Below, piece after piece: positions 57,158 through 64,000 of a stretch of DNA of 64,000 nucleotides. Every line of letters begins with the position of its first letter. Position 1 is the first letter of the stretch. The translations under genes were made by a program, and so were the position numbers. This DNA comes from Methylococcales bacterium (lineage in GTDB: Bacteria; Pseudomonadota; Gammaproteobacteria; Methylococcales; Methylomonadaceae): NCBI GenBank assembly GCA_028707085.1, contig JAQTUW010000002.1:62001-126000 (forward strand). The letters are read 5' to 3'. The notes beneath the pieces were generated by a model, which was not told the DNA's origin, did not search any database, and saw nothing but the letters and a program-made list of their open reading frames with translations.

Positions 57158-58462
57158 ATGACTGGATTCCGCCATTTTCGATATGGCCTGCCAGTGTTTT
57201 TTCTGTTGACATCAAATTGCATGGCAGATGTAAACCAGCCCGGGCAGACCAGAACACCCTCTGTTTTCGAGACAAAACCGCTTGGCATGGATCACCAGGA
57301 TCCCATCGAGATCGACCCAACGCTAACGCTTGGGCAACTAATTGATATTACAATTGAAAAATACCCGGATCGCCTGATCGGCGAAGCCCTTGCCCAGGAA
57401 GCGGAAGCCTTGAGCGTAAGAGCCGATAGCTGGTTTGCCGGATCGAACGCCCTGTATCTGGATTACGCCGACGATACGGTTACCAATGGCCGCGGTTACA
57501 GCGACGCCGACGCAAAACTGGAATTTACCCCCTGGTTTTGGGGGCAGCGTTCCGCCGCGCAGGGGATTGCCAGCCATGCCCATACTTCGGCGCAAAAACA
57601 GTCGGCGGTCATGCGGCTGGAAGTAGCCCATCTGGTCAGAGAGGCCTTGTGGAGCATGACGCTGGCGGATATTCGCCTGCAGCAAGCCAAATACACGCTC
57701 GACCTGTCCGCACAGCTTCTGGAAAAAGTCCGGCTGCGGGTCGAGCTTGGCGATCTGGCGCGTACCGATCTATTGCTGGCGGAAAGCGAGTATTTGCAGA
57801 ACCGCAGCCTGTATAACCAAGCCGAGGCGGAAATGATGCATACCCGTAAAAATTATGCCAATCTCACCCGTATTACGCGTGTACCGCCCAACTTTAACGA
57901 GCGGCAAAGCCCTATAGACAGCATAAGGGAGGATCATCCATTTCTGGAAGCCATCAACGCCCTGATTGACCGCAAACGGGCGACTATCGAATGGGCTAAA
58001 ACCACAGATACCATAAACCAGCCAAAATTCAACATCGGCGCACAAACCAGCCACAGCCCCATGGGCGGAGGAACCTCACAAACTGCCGGCATAGGCGTTG
58101 TAATTCCATTCGGACACAGCACCTACGATGCGCCGGAAATTGCGGCCGCAAATCTGGCGCTAAACAGCGTTCTGGCGCAACGCGAACATATGATGCGCAC
58201 TTTGGAAAAAAATCTGCATGAAGCCGAACACGCCCTGGAGTTGAGCCGCGCAGAGCTGTCCATTGCTCATGAACTCAAGCAGATCGCCGAAGCCCATTTA
58301 AAAATGACCGAGATCAGTTTTGCCTCCGGCGAAATCAATTTGCTGGACTTGCTGAAAATTCAGGCCAGAAGCCTGGAAGCCCTGCGGAACGCCAAAGAAC
58401 AGGAAGTGAAATTTCAACGCAATATCGCCCTCTATAATCAGGCGGTTGGAGTGACGCCATGA
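57158..58462 (+). CDS. CzcC/CusC-type outer membrane factor (TolC family)
   Basis: The start at 57158 has GGAG 6 nt upstream and gives 434 residues with a signal peptide (FRYGLPVFFLLTSNCMA). Paired TolC-type repeats with long coiled-coil helices follow (QKQSAVMRLEVAHLVREALW, LRVELGDLARTDLLLAESEY, MTEISFASGEINLLDLLKIQ). It forms the outer-membrane channel of the tripartite pump and overlaps the adaptor gene by 4 bp. Confidence 0.9.
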   Translation: MTGFRHFRYGLPVFFLLTSNCMADVNQPGQTRTPSVFETKPLGMDHQDPIEIDPTLTLGQLIDITIEKYPDRLIGEALAQEAEALSVRADSWFAGSNALYLDYADDTVTNGRGYSDADAKLEFTPWFWGQRSAAQGIASHAHTSAQKQSAVMRLEVAHLVREALWSMTLADIRLQQAKYTLDLSAQLLEKVRLRVELGDLARTDLLLAESEYLQNRSLYNQAEAEMMHTRKNYANLTRITRVPPNFNERQSPIDSIREDHPFLEAINALIDRKRATIEWAKTTDTINQPKFNIGAQTSHSPMGGGTSQTAGIGVVIPFGHSTYDAPEIAAANLALNSVLAQREHMMRTLEKNLHEAEHALELSRAELSIAHELKQIAEAHLKMTEISFASGEINLLDLLKIQARSLEALRNAKEQEVKFQRNIALYNQAVGVTP

Positions 58463-59547
58463 AAAATATCCTGCGTATATTGTTACTGATCCACCTGACC
58501 AAGGCGATGGCGGTGGACATGCAGATTAAAATCGATCAGCAGCAAATCGACATGCTGGCTATCGATGTCGCGCCTTTAAGCGTCAGCCGGCAGGTGCCTG
58601 AATTGTATGCGCCCGCCAAAGTGGTGGCGCCGGCCAATCATGACTGGCTAATCAGCAGTTCTCAACCCGGACTGCTTGTACAGCTCCATGCCAATATAGG
58701 CGACAGCATCGTTAAAGGCCAATTGCTGGCGACCATTAACAGCCCTGAACTGGTGTCTTTGCAGCGGGATTTTTTAACCGCCGGCAATGAACTAGGTTTA
58801 TCGGAACTGGAATACAGGCGCGACAAAACCTTGCAGGATCAGGGCGTCATTACCGACCGGCGCTGGCAGCAAACCCAAACTATCTATAAGGATAAACAGG
58901 CGCAACTCGATACCGCTCGGCAACTGCTGGCCATTGCCGGTATGTCGCCGGCCGAAATCGGCGCTTTGGCAAAATCGCGCAAGCTCGGCAGCCTGCTGCA
59001 TATCTATGCCCCGATTTCAGGCGTGGTGCTGGCGCGAATGGCGACCGTCGGCGCTCGGCTGGACATGCAGGCGCCGCTTTACCGGATTGCCGATCTTTCC
59101 GAACTATGGCTGGAAATCAATATTCCGCAGGAACGTCTGAATCTGGTGCATATTGGCGATCTGGTCAAAGTGGAAAATACTTCAGCCACGGCCGGAATCA
59201 CCCTACTGGGGCAAAGCGTCAATCCTGACAATCAGACCGTGCTGGCCAGAGCGGTCATAAACGGTAGACAGGCTACGCTCAAGGTGGGCCAGAACGTCAA
59301 TGTCCAGATTATACAAAGCGGCAATACCGATTATTTCAGAGTCCTCAATACCGCCATTGCCCAAAACGGCGAACACAGCTACATTTTTGTCCGTAACGCC
59401 GCCGGTTTTCAGGTGACGGAAGTCAAGATAATCGGCCGACAGGATACCGAAGCCATTATCAGCGCGCCTTTGACCGGACAGGAACAAATTGCCGAAACCG
59501 GCTCCGTCTCCCTGAAAGCCATCTGGTTAAAACTGGGAGAAGATTAA
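58459..59547 (+). CDS. RND efflux periplasmic adaptor (CzcB/CusB-type)
   Basis: The 362-residue membrane-fusion protein has a signal peptide and the lipoyl/hairpin/beta-barrel order of CusB/CzcB: PGLLVQLHANIGDSIVKGQL (lipoyl half), an alpha hairpin (about 95-165), IYAPISGVVLARMATVGARL (second lipoyl half) and barrel residues LWLEINIPQERLNLVHIGD. It overlaps the outer membrane factor by 4 bp and the RND gene by 1 nt. Confidence 0.92.
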   Translation: MKNILRILLLIHLTKAMAVDMQIKIDQQQIDMLAIDVAPLSVSRQVPELYAPAKVVAPANHDWLISSSQPGLLVQLHANIGDSIVKGQLLATINSPELVSLQRDFLTAGNELGLSELEYRRDKTLQDQGVITDRRWQQTQTIYKDKQAQLDTARQLLAIAGMSPAEIGALAKSRKLGSLLHIYAPISGVVLARMATVGARLDMQAPLYRIADLSELWLEINIPQERLNLVHIGDLVKVENTSATAGITLLGQSVNPDNQTVLARAVINGRQATLKVGQNVNVQIIQSGNTDYFRVLNTAIAQNGEHSYIFVRNAAGFQVTEVKIIGRQDTEAIISAPLTGQEQIAETGSVSLKAIWLKLGED

Positions 59548-62500
59548 TGGCTGTTCTGATTCGATTTGCCCTCGCCCACCGCCTGCTGATCATGCTATGC
59601 GTGGTGCTGCTCGCCGCAGGCGGCTATCTGGCGTTTCAACGGATTCCGATTGACGCCTTTCCGGAGGTATCGCCAACCCAGGTAAAAATTATCGTCAAGG
59701 CCGCCGGCATGACGCCGGAAGAAGTTGAATCGCGCATCACAACACCGATTGAACTGGAACTTCTGGGTATTCCGCATCAGGCCATACTGCGTTCACTGGC
59801 CAAATACGCGATTACCGACATTACCCTGGATTTTGAAGAGGGAACGGATATTTACTGGGCCAGACAGCAGGTGGCGGAAAGGCTTAACGCCATATGGGGA
59901 AGTCTGCCGGCCGGCGTGACCGGCGGCATTGCCCCCATGACCACGCCGCTCGGCGAGATCTTCATGTTCGCCATAGAGGGCGGCAACCTAAGTCTCATGC
60001 AGCGGCGCGAACTGCTTGACTGGACAATCCGCCCGGCTTTACGCACTGTTCCGGGCGTAGCGGATGTCAATGCCCTGGGCGGCATGGTTCGCAGCTTTGA
60101 AGTCGTCCCGGACAATGTCCGCATGTCGGCGCGAAACATCAACACCGATCAATTAATTGCCGCGTTACAGAATAATAATCGCAACGATGGCGCCGGGCGT
60201 CTGTCCGAAGGTGAAGAAGCCCTGACGGTACGGGTGGAAGGCCGGATCAAAACCGAGCAGGACATCAAATCCATTGTTGTCGTAGACCAAAACGGCCAGC
60301 CTGTAAAAATCGAAAATATTGCCGATGTCAGAATAGGCGCGCTGACCCGCTACGGCGCGGTGAGCATCGATGGAACCGGCGAGGCTGTGACTGCGGTGGT
60401 TCTGGGCTTGCGCGGCGCCAACGCCCGGCAGACCATAGAACTTATCGAAACCAAACTGGCGGAATTGCAGCCGACATTGCCCGATGGCGTACACATCAAG
60501 GTGTTTTATAATCGAGGCGTGCTGGTCGGGCAGGCTGTTCACACCGTCACTCAGGCATTGCTGGAAGCCATCATTCTGGTAGTGGTGCTGCTGATCCTGT
60601 TTCTGGGTGATCTGAGAGCCTCGCTGACCGTTGCCCTTGCCTTGCCACTGGCTGCGCTGACCACCTTCATCCTGATGTATGCCTTTGGCATGTCGGCCAA
60701 TCTGATGAGTCTGGGCGGTTTGGCCATCGCAATCGGCATGCTGGTCGATGGGGCGGTGGTGGTGGTGGAAAACATCATTACCCGGCTCGCCGACCACGGC
60801 AGGGCCGGCCGTTTACCGAGGCTGCATCTGATCTACCGCGCCACCCAGGAAGTAGCCGGGCCGGTCACCTCCGGGATTATCATTATTATCATCGTGTTTT
60901 TGCCTCTGCTGACCCTGCAGGGCCTGGAAGGCAAGTTATTCGGGCCGGTTGCAATCACCATTGTGTTTGCCCTGGGCGCGTCCCTGCTGCTATCGCTGAC
61001 CACCATTCCGGTTCTGGCCTCGTTTCTGCTTAAACAGGTGTCGCATCAGGAGCCCTGGCTGCCGCGGCATTTGCTCAGGCTCTATCAACCGCTGCTGGTC
61101 TGGTGCCTTGAAAATAGCAGAAAGGTTTTTGTGGCTGCAGGTCTGCTGCTGGCGGCCGCCTTGCTGGTATTCAATCATCTGGGCAGTTCATTCATGCCGG
61201 TAATGGACGAAGGCGACATCATCGTCCAGCTTGAAAAATTGCCCTCCATCACCCTGCAAAACGCCGTCGAGCTGGATGGCGACGTGCAGCGCAACATTCT
61301 GGAGCACATTCCAGAAGTCACCAACGTGATTTCAAGAATGGGATCGGACGAACTGGGGCTGGATCCCATGGGACTGAATGATACCGATACTTTTCTGGTG
61401 TTAAAGCCCAAAGATCAGTGGCGGATGAACAGCAAAGAGCAACTGATAGAGGCAATCCGTAGCATCATGACCAATACGCCCGGTATCGCCTACAGCTTTA
61501 CCCAACCCATTGAAATGCGGGTTTCGGAAATGCTGACCGGCACCCGCGGCGATGTGGCCATAAAACTGTTTGGCAACGATCTCGACTTGCTTAACCGTAA
61601 AGCTTCGGAAATTGAAAACATCCTGAAATCCATATCGGGCTCCAGCGACGTATTTGTACGCAAAAATGAAGGGATGCAGTTTTTACAGCTTAACATAGAC
61701 CACAAGGCTGCCGGGCGTTTCGGCCTTGATAGCAATAGCATCGAAACCCTGCTGAAAGCACAGATAGAAGGTCTGCAGCTTGGAATAGTCCAGGAAGGCG
61801 TCAGGCGAACCCCATTGTTATTGCGTGGCGACAGCAATACCGCCAATTTTAATAACCTGCAAATAGCCTTGCCCGGCGGCGGACATATTCCCATTACCGC
61901 AATCGCCAAAATCACGCCCGTCGAAGGAGTGGTCGCCATTAATCGGGAAAAGGGCCAGCGTTTTGTGGCGATTCGCAGCAATGTCGAAGGACGTGATCTG
62001 GTCGGGTTTGTCAATGAAGCCAAAAAGGCGGTTGCTGAAAAAGTGCAATTGCCCACGGGCTTTCATGTCGAATACGGCGGGCAGTTTGAAAACCAGCAGC
62101 GGGCGGCGGCCCGGCTGGAGCTGGTCATTCCGGTAGCGCTGGGGCTGATCTTTTTGTTATTGTTCACCTCCTTCGGCTCGGTCAGACAGGCCGTGCTGGT
62201 CTTGTCCAACATTCCAATGGCCATGATAGGCGGGGTGTTTGCCCTGGGGCTTTCCGGCGAATATCTGTCGGTACCGGCCTCGGTAGGTTTTATAGCGCTG
62301 CTGGGTATCGCCGTGCTGAACGGTGTGGTCATGGTCAGTTACTTCAATCAGCTCTACGCCACCGGCATGACCTTGTCGCGCGTCGTCGTCATCGGCTCCG
62401 GCCGCCGGCTAAGGCCGGTACTGATGACTGCCGGCATTGCCGCTTTCGGCCTGATTCCGCTGCTGTTTGCCGCCGGCCCCGGCTCGGAAATCCAGCGGCC

Positions 62501-62609
62501 GCTAGCCATCGTGGTAACGGGTGGTTTATTATCATCCACCGCTCTGACCCTTATATTATTACCAATCCTGTACAAACTGTTTGGTCAAGGCAATGAGGCA
62601 AAACCATGA
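59547..62609 (+). CDS. HME-type RND efflux transporter (CzcA/CusA family)
   Basis: The 1020-residue inner-membrane pump has twelve helices and the RND opening ALAHRLLIMLCVVLLAAGGY...RIPIDAFPEVSPTQVKI. The helix-4 motif reads AIGMLVDGAVVVVEN. It lacks the DFG of Zn/Co/Cd pumps but keeps DGA, unlike CusA (VDAA). This resembles the less-studied AIG...DGA class of HME transporters, whose substrates are not settled. It forms a tight operon with adaptor, channel, DUF3240 and cupin genes. Confidence 0.92.
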   Translation: MAVLIRFALAHRLLIMLCVVLLAAGGYLAFQRIPIDAFPEVSPTQVKIIVKAAGMTPEEVESRITTPIELELLGIPHQAILRSLAKYAITDITLDFEEGTDIYWARQQVAERLNAIWGSLPAGVTGGIAPMTTPLGEIFMFAIEGGNLSLMQRRELLDWTIRPALRTVPGVADVNALGGMVRSFEVVPDNVRMSARNINTDQLIAALQNNNRNDGAGRLSEGEEALTVRVEGRIKTEQDIKSIVVVDQNGQPVKIENIADVRIGALTRYGAVSIDGTGEAVTAVVLGLRGANARQTIELIETKLAELQPTLPDGVHIKVFYNRGVLVGQAVHTVTQALLEAIILVVVLLILFLGDLRASLTVALALPLAALTTFILMYAFGMSANLMSLGGLAIAIGMLVDGAVVVVENIITRLADHGRAGRLPRLHLIYRATQEVAGPVTSGIIIIIIVFLPLLTLQGLEGKLFGPVAITIVFALGASLLLSLTTIPVLASFLLKQVSHQEPWLPRHLLRLYQPLLVWCLENSRKVFVAAGLLLAAALLVFNHLGSSFMPVMDEGDIIVQLEKLPSITLQNAVELDGDVQRNILEHIPEVTNVISRMGSDELGLDPMGLNDTDTFLVLKPKDQWRMNSKEQLIEAIRSIMTNTPGIAYSFTQPIEMRVSEMLTGTRGDVAIKLFGNDLDLLNRKASEIENILKSISGSSDVFVRKNEGMQFLQLNIDHKAAGRFGLDSNSIETLLKAQIEGLQLGIVQEGVRRTPLLLRGDSNTANFNNLQIALPGGGHIPITAIAKITPVEGVVAINREKGQRFVAIRSNVEGRDLVGFVNEAKKAVAEKVQLPTGFHVEYGGQFENQQRAAARLELVIPVALGLIFLLLFTSFGSVRQAVLVLSNIPMAMIGGVFALGLSGEYLSVPASVGFIALLGIAVLNGVVMVSYFNQLYATGMTLSRVVVIGSGRRLRPVLMTAGIAAFGLIPLLFAAGPGSEIQRPLAIVVTGGLLSSTALTLILLPILYKLFGQGNEAKP

Positions 62610-62911
62610 GTCACGAAGATTACCAGCTTAGCATCAATGTACCGCCCAGTCTCGAGGAGGCCGTGGTGGATTGCCTGCTGACAATTGAAAACGCCCGAGG
62701 GTTTATCAGTTTTCCGGTTAACGGCCATCATCACAGCGGCCAGGGCCTGTCGTTAGCTGAGCAGGTAAGCGGCCGGCAACGCCGAATCCGCTTTCAGATG
62801 AATGTCGACAAACAAAATATCGCCGAACTGCTTAACCGCTTAAAAACCGACTTTGACGGTTCCGGTCTACACTACTGGATCATGCCGGTTATTGAGCAAG
62901 GTGAAATTTAA
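62606..62911 (+). CDS. DUF3240 family protein
   Basis: The 101-residue protein (VPPSLEEAVVDCLLTIENA, FPVNGHHHSGQGLSLAEQVS) matches DUF3240 (PF11582), a PII-like small domain commonly encoded right after CzcA-type pumps. The conserved HHH is compatible with metal sensing. It overlaps the RND gene by 4 bp. Confidence 0.88.
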   Translation: MSHEDYQLSINVPPSLEEAVVDCLLTIENARGFISFPVNGHHHSGQGLSLAEQVSGRQRRIRFQMNVDKQNIAELLNRLKTDFDGSGLHYWIMPVIEQGEI

Positions 62912-62919
62912 TCCTTATT

Positions 62920-63267
62920 ATGGATGTCTCATCCGTTTTTGCCGGCATACCGAAAAACTTGCCCGATGAATTATGCCAGACCCTGCTGACGGCTAACACT
63001 TTCCGGATCGAGCGCATCGTATCCAGAGGCCATAGCAGCAACAGCGGCTTCTGGTACGATCAGGCCGAGGACGAATGGGTCATGATCCTGAAAGGCCGGG
63101 CCGTACTCACCTTTGCCGATGACGGCGCAATCACCCTGGAGGCAGGCGACTATCTGCTGATTCCCGCGCATTGCAAACATCGCGTCGAATGGACATCGCC
63201 AACCGAAGAAACCGTCTGGCTGGCGATCCATTTCACTGCCAGAACCGACCACCCCCCCGGCCCATAG
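62920..63267 (+). CDS. Small cupin-domain protein
   Basis: The 115-residue single-domain cupin has the first-motif-like EDEWVMILKGRAVLTFADD and second-motif GDYLLIPAHCKHRVEWTSPTEETVWLAIHF. One His is replaced relative to the typical four-ligand set, but H163-equivalent residues remain in AHCKHRVEW. It follows DUF3240 by 8 bp and ends the efflux operon. Function is unknown; a metal-binding accessory role fits the context. Confidence 0.8.
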   Translation: MDVSSVFAGIPKNLPDELCQTLLTANTFRIERIVSRGHSSNSGFWYDQAEDEWVMILKGRAVLTFADDGAITLEAGDYLLIPAHCKHRVEWTSPTEETVWLAIHFTARTDHPPGP

Positions 63268-63331
63268 GGCTGTCCATGAATAGAAAACCTACTGCGAAAA
63301 AGCCGGTTTCCATTCTCGGACAGGCTCCTAG
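63268..63331. mobile_element. MITE family 1, short derivative
   Basis: The copy reads GGCTGTCCATGAATAGAAAA at the left and ends CATTCTCGGACAGGCTC at 63327, followed by CTAG (63328-63331). The internal part shared with the 3842 copy is CCTACTGCGAAAAAGCC. The left end is degenerate and most of the body is deleted. It begins directly at the cupin stop codon and its right CTAG is shared with MITE family 2 copy B. Confidence 0.65.
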
Positions 63332-63514
63332 TAATCCGCCAAATCTATAATGACAGGATAAGAGCTACCCATCTGCTGCCGGGGTATTCCGCCAGAGGAC
63401 GCCGTGAATACATCCATGTAGACTTTAGCCGGCATCCATGCCGCCTAAACCTCTGTCAAAATACCCCGGCAGCAGATTAGCCTATTCGTCAAAATAAAAT
63501 TGGCGAACTACTAG
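63328..63514. mobile_element. MITE family 2, copy B, supplying the stop codon of the helicase gene
   Basis: The body spans 63332-63510 (179 bp) with CTAG at 63328-63331 and 63511-63514. It is about 90% identical to copy A, including the internal inverted repeat CTGCTGCCGGGGTATT. Its terminal repeats are slightly more diverged (TAATCCGCCAA / TAGTTCGCCAA). The right CTAG provides the TAG stop of the minus-strand helicase gene. It abuts the MITE family 1 remnant, sharing CTAG. Confidence 0.8.
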
Positions 63515-64000
63515 CGGGGCCTGGATCGCTGTTGACCGGACTTCCCCTCGGCAGTCGGACGCCTGCCTTGCGCGGGCGAGCGTTTCGCTGCCTGTGGCTT
63601 GTGGCCACCGGGTTTATTGGCCTGAACCTTGGGTTTTGGCGCGCTTTTGACCACATCCAGAGACACTTTTTCGTATCCTGTATCGGCAACTTGCGGAATC
63701 TGCCGCTTCAAGACCTTTTCGATTGCGGCAAGCAAATAGGCTTCTTCGGAGTCGACCAGCGAAATGGCCTGCCCCTCTGCGCCCGCCCTGCCGGTACGAC
63801 CGATACGGTGTACATAATCTTCGGCCACCTGCGGCAGATCGAAATTGATAACATGCGGCAACTGGTCGATGTCCAGGCCGCGGGCGGCTATGTCGGTAGC
63901 GATCAGCGCGGTTATGCCGCCGTTTTTAAATTCTTCCAGCGCTCTGACTCTTGCCCCCTGGCTTTTATCGCCATGCAGAGCCGCACAGCGAATGCCGTCC
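63511..64000 (-). CDS. DEAD-box RNA helicase (RhlE-like), C-terminal part, cut by window edge
   Basis: The visible C-terminal ~160 residues include helicase motifs IALHGDK-type ([20 protein letters not shown]), motif [15 protein letters not shown] and motif [14 protein letters not shown], then a basic low-complexity tail ([20 protein letters not shown]). The gene runs off the right edge. The stop codon TAG is part of the MITE target site, so the original C-terminus may have been altered by the insertion. RhlE or a related DEAD-box protein of ribosome assembly is likely. Confidence 0.9.
   Translation of the reverse strand, partial: DGIRCAALHGDKSQGARVRALEEFKNGGITALIATDIAARGLDIDQLPHVINFDLPQVAEDYVHRIGRTGRAGAEGQAISLVDSEEAYLLAAIEKVLKRQIPQVADTGYEKVSLDVVKSAPKPKVQANKPGGHKPQAAKRSPAQGRRPTAEGKSGQQRSRPR

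Overview
The window is a chromosomal segment of a Gram-negative gammaproteobacterium. The ftsB-ispD-ispF block with eno, kdsA and pyrG, Zur and Fnr regulators, dacC-dat-ybeD-lipB-lipA, OmpA, a TonB protein and an HME-RND efflux pump all fit this class. Exosortase-A-associated enzymes, VPLP-type C-terminal sorting signals and a pyruvate phosphate dikinase together suggest a methanotroph-like member of Methylococcales. That last step is inference, because no methane or methanol oxidation gene lies in the window. No rRNA, tRNA, CRISPR array, prophage or complete insertion sequence was seen.

Layout. 1-5.2 kb: a partial flavoprotein gene divergent from ppdK, a repeat-rich gap, and a secreted PEP-CTERM-type protein. 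5.3-10.8 kb (minus): operon pyrG-kdsA-eno-ftsB-ispD-ispF, with a MITE between eno and ftsB. 11-12.8 kb (minus): a methyltransferase and a diiron-type membrane protein. 13.3-19.5 kb (plus): zur, a candidate FNR-activated small RNA, a divergent NAD-dependent DNA ligase, thiD-thiE, fbp and fnr. 19.7-26 kb: an OmpA protein, then the exosortase-A accessory cluster: ACP and two hydrolases on plus, facing a PLP decarboxylase, an acyl-CoA ligase and a small YbdD-like gene on minus. 26.4-31.8 kb: dacC-dat-ybeD-lipB-lipA and a PIN-PhoH ATPase. 31.8-35.4 kb (minus): hypF and an AI-2E-family permease. 35.4-37 kb: an AT-rich gap around an H-NS-family gene. 37-41.6 kb: argD-argF, an SH3 protein and ilvD. 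41.7-46.4 kb: ppx with an unknown membrane protein, and an ABC exporter. 46.5-53.4 kb: histidine kinase, sigma-54 activator, porin, PstS-like protein, a secreted protein behind a sigma-54-type promoter, a tandem hairpin array, and a second PEP-CTERM metalloprotease. 53.5-56.5 kb (minus): TonB, bfd, a methyltransferase and a Tim44-like protein. 56.7-63.3 kb (plus): a metal efflux operon ending in DUF3240 and cupin genes. The right edge holds two abutting MITEs and a partial DEAD-box helicase.

Points most worth following: (1) an FNR-type box, a -10 and a terminator that together would make an ~88-nt FNR-regulated sRNA at 13.85 kb; (2) a kinase / sigma-54 activator / porin / PstS-like operon whose likely target promoter is visible just downstream; (3) two apparent ATT start codons (ftsB, hypF), each with a Shine-Dalgarno sequence and family alignment at that position; (4) two unrelated MITE families that both sit at CTAG tetranucleotides, adjoin each other, and supply the stop codon of the helicase gene; (5) a three-copy ~80-bp hairpin array that begins in the last codons of a secreted-protein gene.
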